Assembly (NCBI RefSeq): GCF_030813595.1
Contig: NZ_JAUSUH010000006.1
Span: 62,001 to 126,000, forward strand
Length of the DNA: 64,000 bases
Direction of reading: 5' to 3'
From: Ancylobacter vacuolatus
GTDB lineage: Bacteria > Pseudomonadota > Alphaproteobacteria > Rhizobiales > Xanthobacteraceae
This document shows positions 36,918 through 45,863 of this stretch, one piece after another. Each line of letters begins with the position of its first letter. Within the stretch, counting starts at the first letter, position 1. A program made the position numbers and the translations under genes. The notes beneath the pieces are model-generated. The model ran no database searches and was not told the DNA's origin. It saw only the letters and a list, made by a program, of their open reading frames with translations.

Positions 36918-39900
36918 TCAGGCTTGCGTGGTCGGTGCGGATGCCGGCGTGGCGGAGGATGAGGCTGCCGGGCGGGCGGCCGCCTGTGGGGCCGCAGCAG
37001 CGGCAGGCTGAGCGGCGGCATGCTGCGCGGCTTCTGCGGCGCTGGCAGGGCGTGCGGCGGCCAGAGGGGTGGTGGCCGAGCCGGTACCTGCACGGGCGCC
37101 GCGCGACAGCTGGCGCCCGCGTTCGAGCAGGGAGGTGGGCGGCTGCTCGGGCTGCAGGCGCTTGCGGGCCTCGTCGGTGGTCAGCGCCTCGCCGAAGAAG
37201 CGGCCCTGGCCATAGCGGCAGCCCAGCTTGCCCAGCGCGGCGGCGACCTGCTCGGTTTCGACACCCTCGGCGATGATGTCCATGCCGAGATCCTGCGCCA
37301 TGTTGACGATGGTGCGCAGGATGACGGGGCGCTGCGCCTTGTTGCCGCTGCGGCCCAGCGCCTTGGTGAAGGTGCGGTCGACCTTGATGCTGTCGAAGGG
37401 AAAGCGCTGGAGATAGGCGAGCGCCGAATAGCCGGAGCCGAAATCTTCCAGCGTCAGGCCGGCGTCGAGCTCGCGCATACGCAGCAGGATCTGCGCCGTG
37501 TATTCCGGATTCTCCATCGCCAGCGATTCGGAGAGCTCCAGCTTCAGCGTGCCCGGGGCGACGACATTGCGGGCGAGCACCGCCTTGAGATCCTGCAGCA
37601 TGTCGTGGCGCAGCATCTGGCGCGAGGAGATGTTGACCGAGACGAAGATCGGCTCGCCACGCAGGGTCCGCTGCCACACGCCGAGCTGGCGTGCAGCGCT
37701 GTCGAGCACGAAAAGCCCGAGATCGACGATCAGCCCCGATTCTTCGGCAAGGCCGAGGAAGTCGTCGGCGGCCAGGGCCCCCATCGTGGGGTGCTGCCAG
37801 CGCATCACCATTTCGAAGCCAGCAATCCGGCGCGTCGCGAGGTCGACGATGGGCTGGTAGAGAACGTTGATCTCGCCGCGTTGCAGCGCCTGGCGCAGGT
37901 CCTGCTCCATCGTCAGCCGGTCGAGCTTCTGCGTGCGCATGTTGGGTCGGAACACTTCGATCCGGTCGCCACCGACGCGCTTGGCGAAGTACATCGCCAG
38001 CTCTGCGTCCTTCAGCGTCTCCATCGGGGTGCGCTTCTGGCCGTCGGCGAGCAGCAGGCCGATGGAGGCGGTGATGAAGATTTCCCGGTCGCCGAAGGTG
38101 ATGGGCGCGCGCAGCGTGCGGCGCAGCGTGTCGGCGAAGGCGGTGATGCGCTCGGGGTCGCGCTCGGACAGCAGGATTAGGGCAAAATGGTCGCTGCCCA
38201 GACGCGCAAGCGTGTCCTGCTGCTTCACGAGGCGCATCAGGCGGCGGGCGACGGTGAGCAGGATGGAATCGCCCGCCGGCATGCCCAGAGAGGCATTCAC
38301 CTGCTTGAAGCGGTCGAGGTCGATCAGCATCACCGTCGGGCGGATCTGGTCGTCGCTGCGGGCCAGGCCGGCGGCGCCGGAGACGCGGTCGAGGAACAGT
38401 TCGCGATTGGGCAGGCCGGTCAGGTTGTCATGCACGGCGTCGTGGAGCATGCGCTCCTCGGCGGTGCGGCTGTCGGTGACGTCGGAAAGCGTGCCGATGC
38501 AGCGCACCACCTCGCCATCGGTGCCGACCACCGGACGGGCGCGCAGGTTGAACCAGAGATAATGGCCGTCATGCGCGCGCAGGCGGAAATCCTGGTCGAT
38601 GCGCCCGCGCCGCTGGTCCAGCAGTCCGTCCAGCGTGGCGCGGAAACGGTCGCGGTCGCCGGGATGGATGATGTCGAGCCAGCCGGCGGCCTCGGTCTCC
38701 AGCGTGCCCTGCTTGAGGCCCAGCATGTGCTCGGCTTCGGGGCTGACATGGATGCGGTCGGTATCGACGTCCCAGTCCCAGACGATATCGCCCGAGCCCG
38801 CCACCGCCAGCGCCCGACGTTCGAGCTCCTGCGCACTGCCGGCGACCGAGCCGATACCGGCGAAGGCGTGCTGCATCACGGTGAAGCCGATCAGCATCAC
38901 GATCAGCACGAGGCCGCCGAGCAGCGCCGGGGCGACGAGATCGTTGCCGATGCGGCCTGACACCGCCATGCCGGCGGTAATCACCCACACCACCAGCAGG
39001 AAGAGCGTCGGGATGATGAGCACTGCCCGGTCGTAGCGGTGCAGCGCGAGCCATACCACCACGCCGAAGCCCATGAAGGAGACGACCAGCAGCGAGGGCC
39101 GGGCAATGCCGGCCGCGGCGGAAGGGTCGAGAAGCGCAAGCCCGACAATGGCGGCGAGGAACACCAGCCAGCCGGCGGTGACATGGGCGTAGCGCACATG
39201 CCAGCGATTGAGGTTGAGATAGGCGAACAGGAAAACCACCAGCGTCGCGGCAAGGATCGCCTCGCCCGCCGCGCGCCAGAATTGCTGCGCCAGCGGCGAG
39301 ATGCCGAACACTTTTGACCAGAAGCCGAAATCGAGGCCGATATAGCCCAGCACCGCCCAGGCCAGCGCCGCCGCCGCCGGGAACATGGCGCTGCCCTTCA
39401 CCACGAACAGGATGGTGAGGAAGAGGGCAAGCAGGCCGGCAATGCCGATGACGATGCCGTTATAGAGCGTGAAGCTGTTGACCTTGTCCTTATAGGCCTC
39501 CGGCTCCCACAGATAGAGCTGCGGCAGGCCGCCATCGCCGAGCTCGGCCACCAGCGTCACCGTCGTGCCGGGGTCGAGGGTGAGAAAGAACACATCGGCA
39601 TCGGGTGCGTTCTGCAGCTCCGGTCGGAAGCCCTGGCTCGTCGTCACGTTGAGGATACGGCGATTGCCGAGGTCCGGCCAGAACACGCCGGAACCCACCA
39701 TGCGGTAATGCGGGGCGACGATCAGTCGGTCGACCTGTTCGTCGGTGTTGTTGGCGAGGGCGAAGACGGCCCATTTGCTGCCATTCGGTCCCGTCGCCAC
39801 CGAGCGCACCTCGATGCGGCGGACGATGCCGTCGGCACCCGGCACGGTGGAAACCTGGATGCGGTCCGTGTCGCTGGTGCGGCGCTCAATGGCGGGGGCG

Positions 39901-40169
39901 AGGTCGACGACCGGGGCATCGAGCCGGATCGCCACGGCCTCCAGCGCGCGGGCGCCCGGTACGCCCAGCGCGAGCATCGCGAACAGCAGCGCCGCCGCCA
40001 CCGCGAACGCCCGGGCGACAGCCGGCCGGCGGGAGGGAAGACGCGGTGTTCCCCGCGACGGCACTGGACGAGCAATGAGCAAACGAAATCCCCAGAAGGC
40101 TGCCTTGAACGCCGCGCCGCCGGCTCCCGACGGCGAAGCGTCACGATGAGTAACGGTGCCCGGCGGCAT
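36918..40169 (-). CDS. Membrane GGDEF/EAL protein with PAS domain, altered motifs
   Basis: About 1083 residues. Order: hydrophobic N-terminal segment, periplasmic-like region, a cluster of membrane helices (about 220-460), PAS (about 455-570), GGDEF-like (about 580-735), EAL-like (about 765-1000) and an Ala/Pro-rich tail. The cyclase motif is GSDHF (near 656) instead of GGDEF, so cyclase activity is doubtful. The EAL signature is GFEMVMRWQHP (near 787), i.e. EMV. Other phosphodiesterase residues are kept: FVSVNIS, LKLELSES, LEDFGSGYSAL (first Asp of DDFG replaced by Glu), IKVDRTF and IIAEGVETEQ. It may act as a c-di-GMP receptor or weak phosphodiesterase. The start is uncertain; ATG 40169 has no strong ribosome site. 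Confidence 0.85.
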   Translation of the reverse strand: MPPGTVTHRDASPSGAGGAAFKAAFWGFRLLIARPVPSRGTPRLPSRRPAVARAFAVAAALLFAMLALGVPGARALEAVAIRLDAPVVDLAPAIERRTSDTDRIQVSTVPGADGIVRRIEVRSVATGPNGSKWAVFALANNTDEQVDRLIVAPHYRMVGSGVFWPDLGNRRILNVTTSQGFRPELQNAPDADVFFLTLDPGTTVTLVAELGDGGLPQLYLWEPEAYKDKVNSFTLYNGIVIGIAGLLALFLTILFVVKGSAMFPAAAALAWAVLGYIGLDFGFWSKVFGISPLAQQFWRAAGEAILAATLVVFLFAYLNLNRWHVRYAHVTAGWLVFLAAIVGLALLDPSAAAGIARPSLLVVSFMGFGVVVWLALHRYDRAVLIIPTLFLLVVWVITAGMAVSGRIGNDLVAPALLGGLVLIVMLIGFTVMQHAFAGIGSVAGSAQELERRALAVAGSGDIVWDWDVDTDRIHVSPEAEHMLGLKQGTLETEAAGWLDIIHPGDRDRFRATLDGLLDQRRGRIDQDFRLRAHDGHYLWFNLRARPVVGTDGEVVRCIGTLSDVTDSRTAEERMLHDAVHDNLTGLPNRELFLDRVSGAAGLARSDDQIRPTVMLIDLDRFKQVNASLGMPAGDSILLTVARRLMRLVKQQDTLARLGSDHFALILLSERDPERITAFADTLRRTLRAPITFGDREIFITASIGLLLADGQKRTPMETLKDAELAMYFAKRVGGDRIEVFRPNMRTQKLDRLTMEQDLRQALQRGEINVLYQPIVDLATRRIAGFEMVMRWQHPTMGALAADDFLGLAEESGLIVDLGLFVLDSAARQLGVWQRTLRGEPIFVSVNISSRQMLRHDMLQDLKAVLARNVVAPGTLKLELSESLAMENPEYTAQILLRMRELDAGLTLEDFGSGYSALAYLQRFPFDSIKVDRTFTKALGRSGNKAQRPVILRTIVNMAQDLGMDIIAEGVETEQVAAALGKLGCRYGQGRFFGEALTTDEARKRLQPEQPPTSLLERGRQLSRGARAGTGSATTPLAAARPASAAEAAQHAAAQPAAAAAPQAAARPAASSSATPASAPTTQA

Positions 40170-40265
40170 GAGCAAGGCGGGAACTCCCCACGCTGCGCTG
40201 GCGTCGGCGTGGAAACAGGGCGCCCGTCCCTGTAATCGGGTCGCTATCAAAACCGCCACGCACGG

Positions 40266-41303
40266 CTAATAGGCCGGGGCGGGCGACCACGGCTTGACGA
40301 GGGCCTGCGCCTGAGCCCGCTGTTCGGGCGTCAGCGAGGCGACCAGCTTGTCGAGCATCGGATCGTCCAGCTTCTGCGCCTTGGCGGCAAGGTGCCAGGC
40401 GGCGGCGGCGATCACGTCCTTGGGAGCGCCGCGCCCGGCGGAGAGGATGCGGGCATAGCGGTTCTGCGCGATGGTGTTTCCCTGCAGCGCCGCCTTGCGG
40501 AAAAGCGCGGCGGCGCGCTCCTCGTCCTTCGGCACGCCCGTGCCATTGAAGACCACGATGGCGAGTTCGGTGGTGGCAACGTCGTTGCCGACCTCACTGG
40601 CTCGCTGAAGCAGCCGGGCGGACTCGACAGGGTCGCGCGGCACGCCATTGCCGTCGCGGTAGAGTGTCGCCAGCGCGTAGAGGGCATCCGGCTGGTCGCT
40701 CTCGGCCCCGCGCTTGAACCATTCGGCGGCGATGGCCGGCTCCTTCGGCGCCACCTGGCCCTGGAGATAGACGAGCCCGAGATTATAGGCGGCGCGCGCG
40801 CTGCCGCCTTCGGCGGCACGGCGGAAGAAATCGACCGCCTGATCCTTGTTGGAGGCCGAGGGGGAGGCCATGAGAATGGCGCCAAGGGTGAAAAGCGCGT
40901 CGGGATTTCCCTTCGCTGCCGCCGCCTCGTACCATTTGCGCGCTGCCGTCGGGTCCTGGCGCACACCATAGCCCTGGGAGAGCAGCTCCGCCGCGAGAAC
41001 CATGGAGACGGCGTCGCCCTGCGCATTGGCCCGGCTGACGGCGAGATCGAGGGCCGTGCCGTACCGGCCGCGCTGATAGGCGGTGAAGGCCGGGTCGGGG
41101 TCTAGGCCCAGCGGGGCCTGGGTGCTCGGCATGCCCAGCCGGGGGCCGGCAGGATTGGGTGCGGCGCGCATCGCTGCGGCGGGCGCCGTCTCGGTCGAGG
41201 ACTGCCCCTGTGCCGCGCTCGCCGTTGCGGCCCATGCCAGGCACGCCAGCAGCGTGCCGGCCGGGAGGGCCATATATCGGCCGGGCGCGCGCGGCGGCCG
41301 CAT
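40266..41303 (-). CDS. Exported Sel1-repeat protein
   Basis: The 345-residue protein has a signal peptide (LPAGTLLACLAWAATASAAQ) and at least six Sel1/TPR-like repeats: AELLSQGYGVRQDPTAARKW, LGAILMASPSASNKDQAVDF, AYNLGLVYLQGQVAPKEPAI, LYALATLYRDGNGVPRDPVE, TTELAIVVFNGTGVPKDEER and NRYARILSAGRGAPKD. Sel1 repeats form scaffolds for protein contacts, often in the periplasm. ATG 41303 overlaps the upstream ThiE-like stop (ATGA). Similar proteins follow ThiE-like genes in this lineage. Confidence 0.88.
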   Translation of the reverse strand: MRPPRAPGRYMALPAGTLLACLAWAATASAAQGQSSTETAPAAAMRAAPNPAGPRLGMPSTQAPLGLDPDPAFTAYQRGRYGTALDLAVSRANAQGDAVSMVLAAELLSQGYGVRQDPTAARKWYEAAAAKGNPDALFTLGAILMASPSASNKDQAVDFFRRAAEGGSARAAYNLGLVYLQGQVAPKEPAIAAEWFKRGAESDQPDALYALATLYRDGNGVPRDPVESARLLQRASEVGNDVATTELAIVVFNGTGVPKDEERAAALFRKAALQGNTIAQNRYARILSAGRGAPKDVIAAAAWHLAAKAQKLDDPMLDKLVASLTPEQRAQAQALVKPWSPAPAY

Positions 41304-41962
41304 CAGGAAGCGTCCCCGATGGCGGCCAGCCGCTCGGCCAGAGCCCGGGCACCGTCGCGGGGCGCCTCGAAAACCAGCGTGTCCACGGCCACGAAATCGA
41401 CACCGACGGCGACGAGCGCCACGACTTCGTCAAGTGTGCGGGCATAGCCGACGCAGGGCGGCTCAAACAGCTGCGCCCACCATTCGGTGCGCTCCAGCGT
41501 CGCCTCGAACGGCGGGCGGCGGCCCTCGGCGTCGGGCTCGCCGAACATCACATAATCGGCACCGTTCTCCGCCGCCGTCATGGCGTCGTGCTTGGTGCGC
41601 AGCCCTCCGGCGCCGGCGATGCCGTTGGGACGCAGCGTCGGGGATGCATTTTTCAGTGCCGCCGCGTCGTCGAAATGCGCGCCGTCGGCGCCAAGAGTGG
41701 CAACGAGTGCGGCGTTGCCCTCAAGAAGCCCGGCCGCGCCGATGGCGTGGCAGGCATCGAGAAGGGGCCCCATGGCCTGTGCCGCTGCGCCATCAAGCGG
41801 GCGCAGCAGCACGGCCGCGATGTCGACCTCCTGCGCCGCCTGGCGCAGCGCCTCGGCCTGCGCCGCGATGCCGGCCGGATCGGCGAGGGACGGCACGAGC
41901 ACATAGAGGCGGGGCGCCGGTCGGGCCGGCGTGGAATCGGAGCGGGAGGAGGAACGAGCCAT
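41303..41962 (-). CDS. ThiE-like thiamine phosphate synthase family protein (divergent)
   Basis: The 219-residue protein has a ThiE-like barrel: RLYVLVPSLADPAGIAAQA, VDIAAVLLRPLDGAAAQAM, GLLEGNAALVATLGADGAHF, GAGGLRTKHDAMTAAENGAD and YVMFGEPDAEGRRPPFEAT. Canonical ThiE motifs around the diphosphate-binding and GVHLGQ regions are altered (GAHFDD), so true thiamine phosphate synthase activity is uncertain. ATG 41962 is chosen because upstream residues lack similarity. It lies upstream of the Sel1 gene in a two-gene unit. Confidence 0.7.
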   Translation of the reverse strand: MARSSSRSDSTPARPAPRLYVLVPSLADPAGIAAQAEALRQAAQEVDIAAVLLRPLDGAAAQAMGPLLDACHAIGAAGLLEGNAALVATLGADGAHFDDAAALKNASPTLRPNGIAGAGGLRTKHDAMTAAENGADYVMFGEPDAEGRRPPFEATLERTEWWAQLFEPPCVGYARTLDEVVALVAVGVDFVAVDTLVFEAPRDGARALAERLAAIGDAS

Positions 41963-42258
41963 CAGGGAACAGTCTTGTGACGAGCCATGGGGAAGCCATC
42001 GTGCAGGATGGCGGCGAAAGCACGGCACGCGCGCCAGTCTGTCTAGCGCGCGCGCCCCTCGGCGGTCCAGTGATGTGCCTGGAAGGAGGGAGGGCCTCCC
42101 TCTGCCTTAATGCGGTAACATTTTAACGGCGTTCTCTCCTCCCGTCATTTCGCGTCAGGCCCAGACCAGTCTTATCGGCGCACAATGGCGGTGATATTGG
42201 TTGGCTGGGTGGGGTTGCCCGGCCTGTCGCCGGATTGTTGCTGCCCGTTGGGGGAAAT

Positions 42259-44736
42259 ATGCGCCGTCATCCTCATCCCATCGCCGCACTTGCGGCGGTT
42301 CTCGCCATAAGCGTTACACCGGCTCTCGCGCAGCAGCCGGCCGCTCCGGCGGCCGCCGCCACGGCCGGCCCGGCTTCCGCCCTTCCGCCAGCGCTGGCCT
42401 GGCCGCGCAGCTTCGACCTCGGCGACAAGCTGCTGCAGGTCTATCAGCCGATGATCGAGCAGTGGAACGGCGACCAGATTTCCGGCCGTGCCGCTGTCGC
42501 CATCGGACCGAAGCCGGACCTCGCCGCTTCCGGCGCGCCTGCGGCGGGCCCGACCTATGGCCTCGCCCGCTTCACCGCGCGGGTGGCGATCGACAAGCCG
42601 TCCAAGCTGGCGCAGCTGAGCAATATCCGGATCACCTCGGTTGATGTGCCGACCGATTCTTCGCAGGACGCCGTGCTGCTGAACGCGCTTCAGTCGCGTA
42701 TTTCGCCGCAGGGCATGACCTTTGCCCTTGATCATCTGATGACCAGCTATGCCGCGACCAAGCAGCTGGACAAGGAGATGACGCAGCCGGTGGAGAACAC
42801 CCCGCCGCGCATCGTCTTCGCCCAAACGCCGACCCTGCTGGTGCTTGTGGCCGGCCAGCCGGTGCCGCGACCGGTCGACGGGGTGCCGGGCTTCCAGCGA
42901 ATCGTCAATACCCAGCCGCTGATGCTGGTCGACGGGGCCGGCCTCTATCACCTGCAGGCCGCCGGCACCTGGTACCAAGCGCCCGCCGTCGCCGGGCCTT
43001 GGACCGTGACCGCCCAGCCCGACCCGGCGCTGGAAGCTGCCGGCAGCACGGCGACCTATGAGGAGCCGGCGCAAACCATGCTGCCGGCCAATGGCCAGAA
43101 GCCGGCGACGCCCCCAGCTATCATCGTCTCCACCGCCCCGGCCGAGCTCGTCATCACTGCCGGAGCGGCGCAGATGACGCCGGTGGGCGGCACGTCGCTG
43201 CTGCGCGTGAGCAATGCCGACCACGCGATCATCCTCGATCCCGACAGCAACCAGTACTATGTGCTGATCTCGGGCCGCTGGTTCCGCGCTGCCGGTTTCA
43301 ATGGCCCATGGAGCTTCGTGCCCGGCACAAGCCTGCCCGCCGGCTTTGCCAAGATTTCGCCGACCGACCCGGCGGCGAATGCGCTGGTCGCCGTGCCCGG
43401 CACGCCGCAGGCAAAGGAGGCGGCGATTGCCGCCACCGTGCCGCAGACCGCCACCATCAAGCGCGATACACAACTTACGATCAAATATGATGGCGGGTCC
43501 CCGAAGTTCGAACCGATCAAGGGCACCATCCTGTCCTCGGCGGTGAACACCCGCACGCCGGTGATCCAGCTTGACCCGGCGCGCTATTATGCGCTGTTCC
43601 AGGGGGCCTGGTTCGTCTCGGCGACACCGACCGGCCCGTGGCTGGTCGCGGACGTGGTGCCGGACGCGATCTACACCATCCCGGTGTCCTCGCCGCTGCA
43701 TTACGTCACCTATGTGCGCGTCTACGCCTCGACGGCAGATGTGGTCACGGTGGGCTACACCCCCGGCTATATGGGCGTGGTGATCGAGCCGGGTGGCACC
43801 GTGGTCTACGGCACCGGCTACAATTGCGTCGGCTATATCGGCACCTATTGGTATGGCTGCCCCGCCACTTATGGCTATGACGCCGCCTTCGCCTGGACCG
43901 ATGGCTTTGGCTTCGGCTACGACGCGGCCTTTGGCTGGGGCGCCATGTATCCCTGGTGGGGTCCCTATTGGCGGCCCGGCCCCTGGGGTGGTCCCTGGGC
44001 GGGCGTCGACATCGCCCGCACCAACATCTATGGCGCCTGGGGCGGCGCGGCGACCTGGGACCACGCCTGGGGGGTCGGCCCCTATGGCACCGCCTGGGGC
44101 GCCAACGCCGTGCATGGCGTGACCGGCTGGGGCACTGATTTTGCCGGCCGCTCCGGTGCCGCCTTCAACCCCTGGACCGGCAATTATGCCGCCGGGCGCT
44201 CGGCCGCCTTCTTCAACCCCTACACGGGCGCCCATGGCGAGGCGCGCGCCGGCGTTGCGGGCAATGCCTATACCGGCAACGCCGTGGCGGGCCGCGAATC
44301 GGCGGCCTACAACCCGACCACCGGCGTCGGCCATGCCTCGGAGACCGGCGTGGTGGACAATGACGGCCATGTCAGCGTCGACAGCCGCGGCGTCGCCGGC
44401 AATGCCAAGACCGGCAATGGCGTGGCCTGGAACAATGGCAACGTCTACACCGACCATGACGGCTCGATTCACCAGTACGACGCCAATAATGGCTGGCAAC
44501 ACCAGTCCATCGACGGCTGGAAGTCCAACACCGATGCCGACCAGATCGGTCGGCTCGACCAGCAGCGCCAGTATCAGGGCTATGGCGACCAGCGCGCCGA
44601 CAGCTTCGCCCGCTCGGGCGGCTATGACGGTTTCGGCGGCGGCGACCATTATGGTGGCGGCTATGGCGGCGGGTTCGGTGGAGGCGGCGGCTTCCATGGC
44701 GGATTTGGTGGCGGTTTCGGCGGCGGGCGCCGCTGA
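42259..44736 (+). CDS. Large exported repeat protein (WF..GPW and NPxTG repeats, Gly-rich end)
   Basis: About 825 residues starting at ATG 42259. There is a signal peptide (PIAALAAVLAISVTPALAQ). The N-terminal half contains at least three Trp/Phe modules: YHLQAAGTWYQAPAVAGPW, YYVLISGRWFRAAGFNGPW and YYALFQGAWFVSATPTGPW. A Gly/Tyr/Trp-rich segment follows (about 500-600). Next come irregular repeats (GAAFNPWTGNYAAGRSAAFF, NPYTGAHGEARAGVAGNAYT, AAYNPTTGVGHASETG), and then a C-terminal Gly-rich tail (GGGYGGGFGGGGGFHGGFGG). No enzyme motif is seen. Outer-surface or envelope localisation is likely. No family name is recognised. Confidence 0.8.
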   Translation: MRRHPHPIAALAAVLAISVTPALAQQPAAPAAAATAGPASALPPALAWPRSFDLGDKLLQVYQPMIEQWNGDQISGRAAVAIGPKPDLAASGAPAAGPTYGLARFTARVAIDKPSKLAQLSNIRITSVDVPTDSSQDAVLLNALQSRISPQGMTFALDHLMTSYAATKQLDKEMTQPVENTPPRIVFAQTPTLLVLVAGQPVPRPVDGVPGFQRIVNTQPLMLVDGAGLYHLQAAGTWYQAPAVAGPWTVTAQPDPALEAAGSTATYEEPAQTMLPANGQKPATPPAIIVSTAPAELVITAGAAQMTPVGGTSLLRVSNADHAIILDPDSNQYYVLISGRWFRAAGFNGPWSFVPGTSLPAGFAKISPTDPAANALVAVPGTPQAKEAAIAATVPQTATIKRDTQLTIKYDGGSPKFEPIKGTILSSAVNTRTPVIQLDPARYYALFQGAWFVSATPTGPWLVADVVPDAIYTIPVSSPLHYVTYVRVYASTADVVTVGYTPGYMGVVIEPGGTVVYGTGYNCVGYIGTYWYGCPATYGYDAAFAWTDGFGFGYDAAFGWGAMYPWWGPYWRPGPWGGPWAGVDIARTNIYGAWGGAATWDHAWGVGPYGTAWGANAVHGVTGWGTDFAGRSGAAFNPWTGNYAAGRSAAFFNPYTGAHGEARAGVAGNAYTGNAVAGRESAAYNPTTGVGHASETGVVDNDGHVSVDSRGVAGNAKTGNGVAWNNGNVYTDHDGSIHQYDANNGWQHQSIDGWKSNTDADQIGRLDQQRQYQGYGDQRADSFARSGGYDGFGGGDHYGGGYGGGFGGGGGFHGGFGGGFGGGRR

Positions 44737-44769
44737 AGCAGGACGGTTCATCAGGTATAGCGACACATC

Positions 44770-44796
44770 ATCCCCGGCCGCGTGCCGGGGATTTTT
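44770..44796 (+). terminator. Intrinsic terminator after repeat protein
   Basis: ATCCCCGGC (44770-44778) pairs with GCCGGGGAT (44784-44792) around a 5-base loop, followed by TTTTT. It ends the preceding plus-strand gene before the convergent pstB. Confidence 0.88.
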
Positions 44797-44854
44797 GCGT
44801 GCTGCGCGTTCGTCGTGCCGGCTTTATGGAGGCCGAGGCAGCCCTCCGCGTGGC

Positions 44855-45718
44855 TCAGCCCATCCGGCCCGAGACGTAGCTGAGGGTCCGCTCCTCGCTT
44901 GGGGCTGAAAACAACTGGCTGGTCGTGCCGAACTCGACCAGCTCGCCGAGATAGAGAAAGGCCGTGTAATCGGCGATCCGTGCCGCCTGCTGGAGATTGT
45001 GGGTGACAATGACGAGGGTGCTCACGCTCTTGAGCTCCTCCATCGTCTCCTCGATCCTGGCGGTGGAGATCGGGTCGAGCGCCGAGCACGGCTCGTCGAG
45101 CAGGATCACTTCCGGGCGCACCGCCATGGTGCGGGCGAGGCACAGGCGCTGTTGCTGGCCGCCGGACAGGCTGAGGGCGGAATGGTCGAGCAGGCCGCCA
45201 ACCTCCTCCCACAGCGCCGCGCGGCGCAGAGCATCCTCCACCCGCTGGTCGAGCTGAACCCTCGTCAGTTCCTCGTTGAGGCGCATGCCGATCGCGACAT
45301 TGTCATAGATCGACATCGGAAAGGGCGAGGGCTTCTGCGTGACCATGCCGACGCGCTGGCGCAGCGTCAGCACGTCGACATCGGGGCCGAGAATGTCTTT
45401 CCCGTCGAGCAGCACCTGTCCCTCTGCATGCTGGTCCTCGTAGAGGTCGGCCATGCGGTTCAGCACCCGTAACAGCGTGGACTTGCCACAGCCGGAAGGG
45501 CCTATCAGCGCCGTCACGCGATTGGCGTGAATGGGGAAGGAAATGTCGTGTAGCACCGGCTTGGTGCCGAAGCGGAAGCCGACATGCCGGATGTCGAGCT
45601 TGACCGGGCTTGGCAAAGGCTCCCCGGCACGGGCGGAGGGATGGGCGAGGCCATCGGCCCCGAAGCCGCCGAGGGTAAGGCTCGTCTTGAGATCGTGTCG
45701 CACGCGCGTCTCTCCCAT
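44855..45718 (-). CDS. pstB: Phosphate ABC transporter ATPase PstB
   Basis: ATPase of the PstSCAB high-affinity phosphate importer. ATG 45718 gives 287 residues. Walker A is [18 protein letters not shown]-loop [19 protein letters not shown], signature [18 protein letters not shown] and Walker [16 protein letters not shown]. The H-loop is [15 protein letters not shown]. Both NRM and [11 protein letters not shown] are typical of PstB. The N-terminal 37 residues are extra. No pstS, pstC, pstA or phoU lies in the window, so the gene is isolated here. Confidence 0.9.
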   Translation of the reverse strand: MGETRVRHDLKTSLTLGGFGADGLAHPSARAGEPLPSPVKLDIRHVGFRFGTKPVLHDISFPIHANRVTALIGPSGCGKSTLLRVLNRMADLYEDQHAEGQVLLDGKDILGPDVDVLTLRQRVGMVTQKPSPFPMSIYDNVAIGMRLNEELTRVQLDQRVEDALRRAALWEEVGGLLDHSALSLSGGQQQRLCLARTMAVRPEVILLDEPCSALDPISTARIEETMEELKSVSTLVIVTHNLQQAARIADYTAFLYLGELVEFGTTSQLFSAPSEERTLSYVSGRMG

Positions 45719-45806
45719 GCCGTTATGCAAGGTTAGAGGCTCGTGCCGTCCGCACCTTGCGCAAGGTCAAGATGGGATGAAAATTTGATCTGTCGAATAT
45801 AAGCCG

Positions 45807-45839
45807 ACAAAACAAAGACGCCGCCCTGCGGCGGCGTCT
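45807..45839 (-). terminator. Terminator of tkt-gap-pgk-fba unit
   Basis: AGACGCCGCC (45816-45825) pairs with GGCGGCGTCT (45830-45839), 10 bp. On the minus strand it is followed by TTGTTTTG. It lies 25 bases after the fba stop and is the clear end of the central-carbon cluster. Confidence 0.88.
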
Positions 45840-45863
45840 AGTCGTGACGAGAAGAACGTCCGA

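Noticed and set aside
36115..37677. 520-residue upstream extension of the DsbD-alpha frame
   Set aside because: It runs through yqgE and the EAL gene as a shadow. The signal peptide begins at 36114.
42172..44766. 864-residue open frame antisense to the large repeat protein
   Set aside because: It is Ala/Gly/Arg-rich with no domain, no ribosome site and no signal. The opposite strand has a signal peptide, modules and a terminator. Long antisense frames are common at this GC content.
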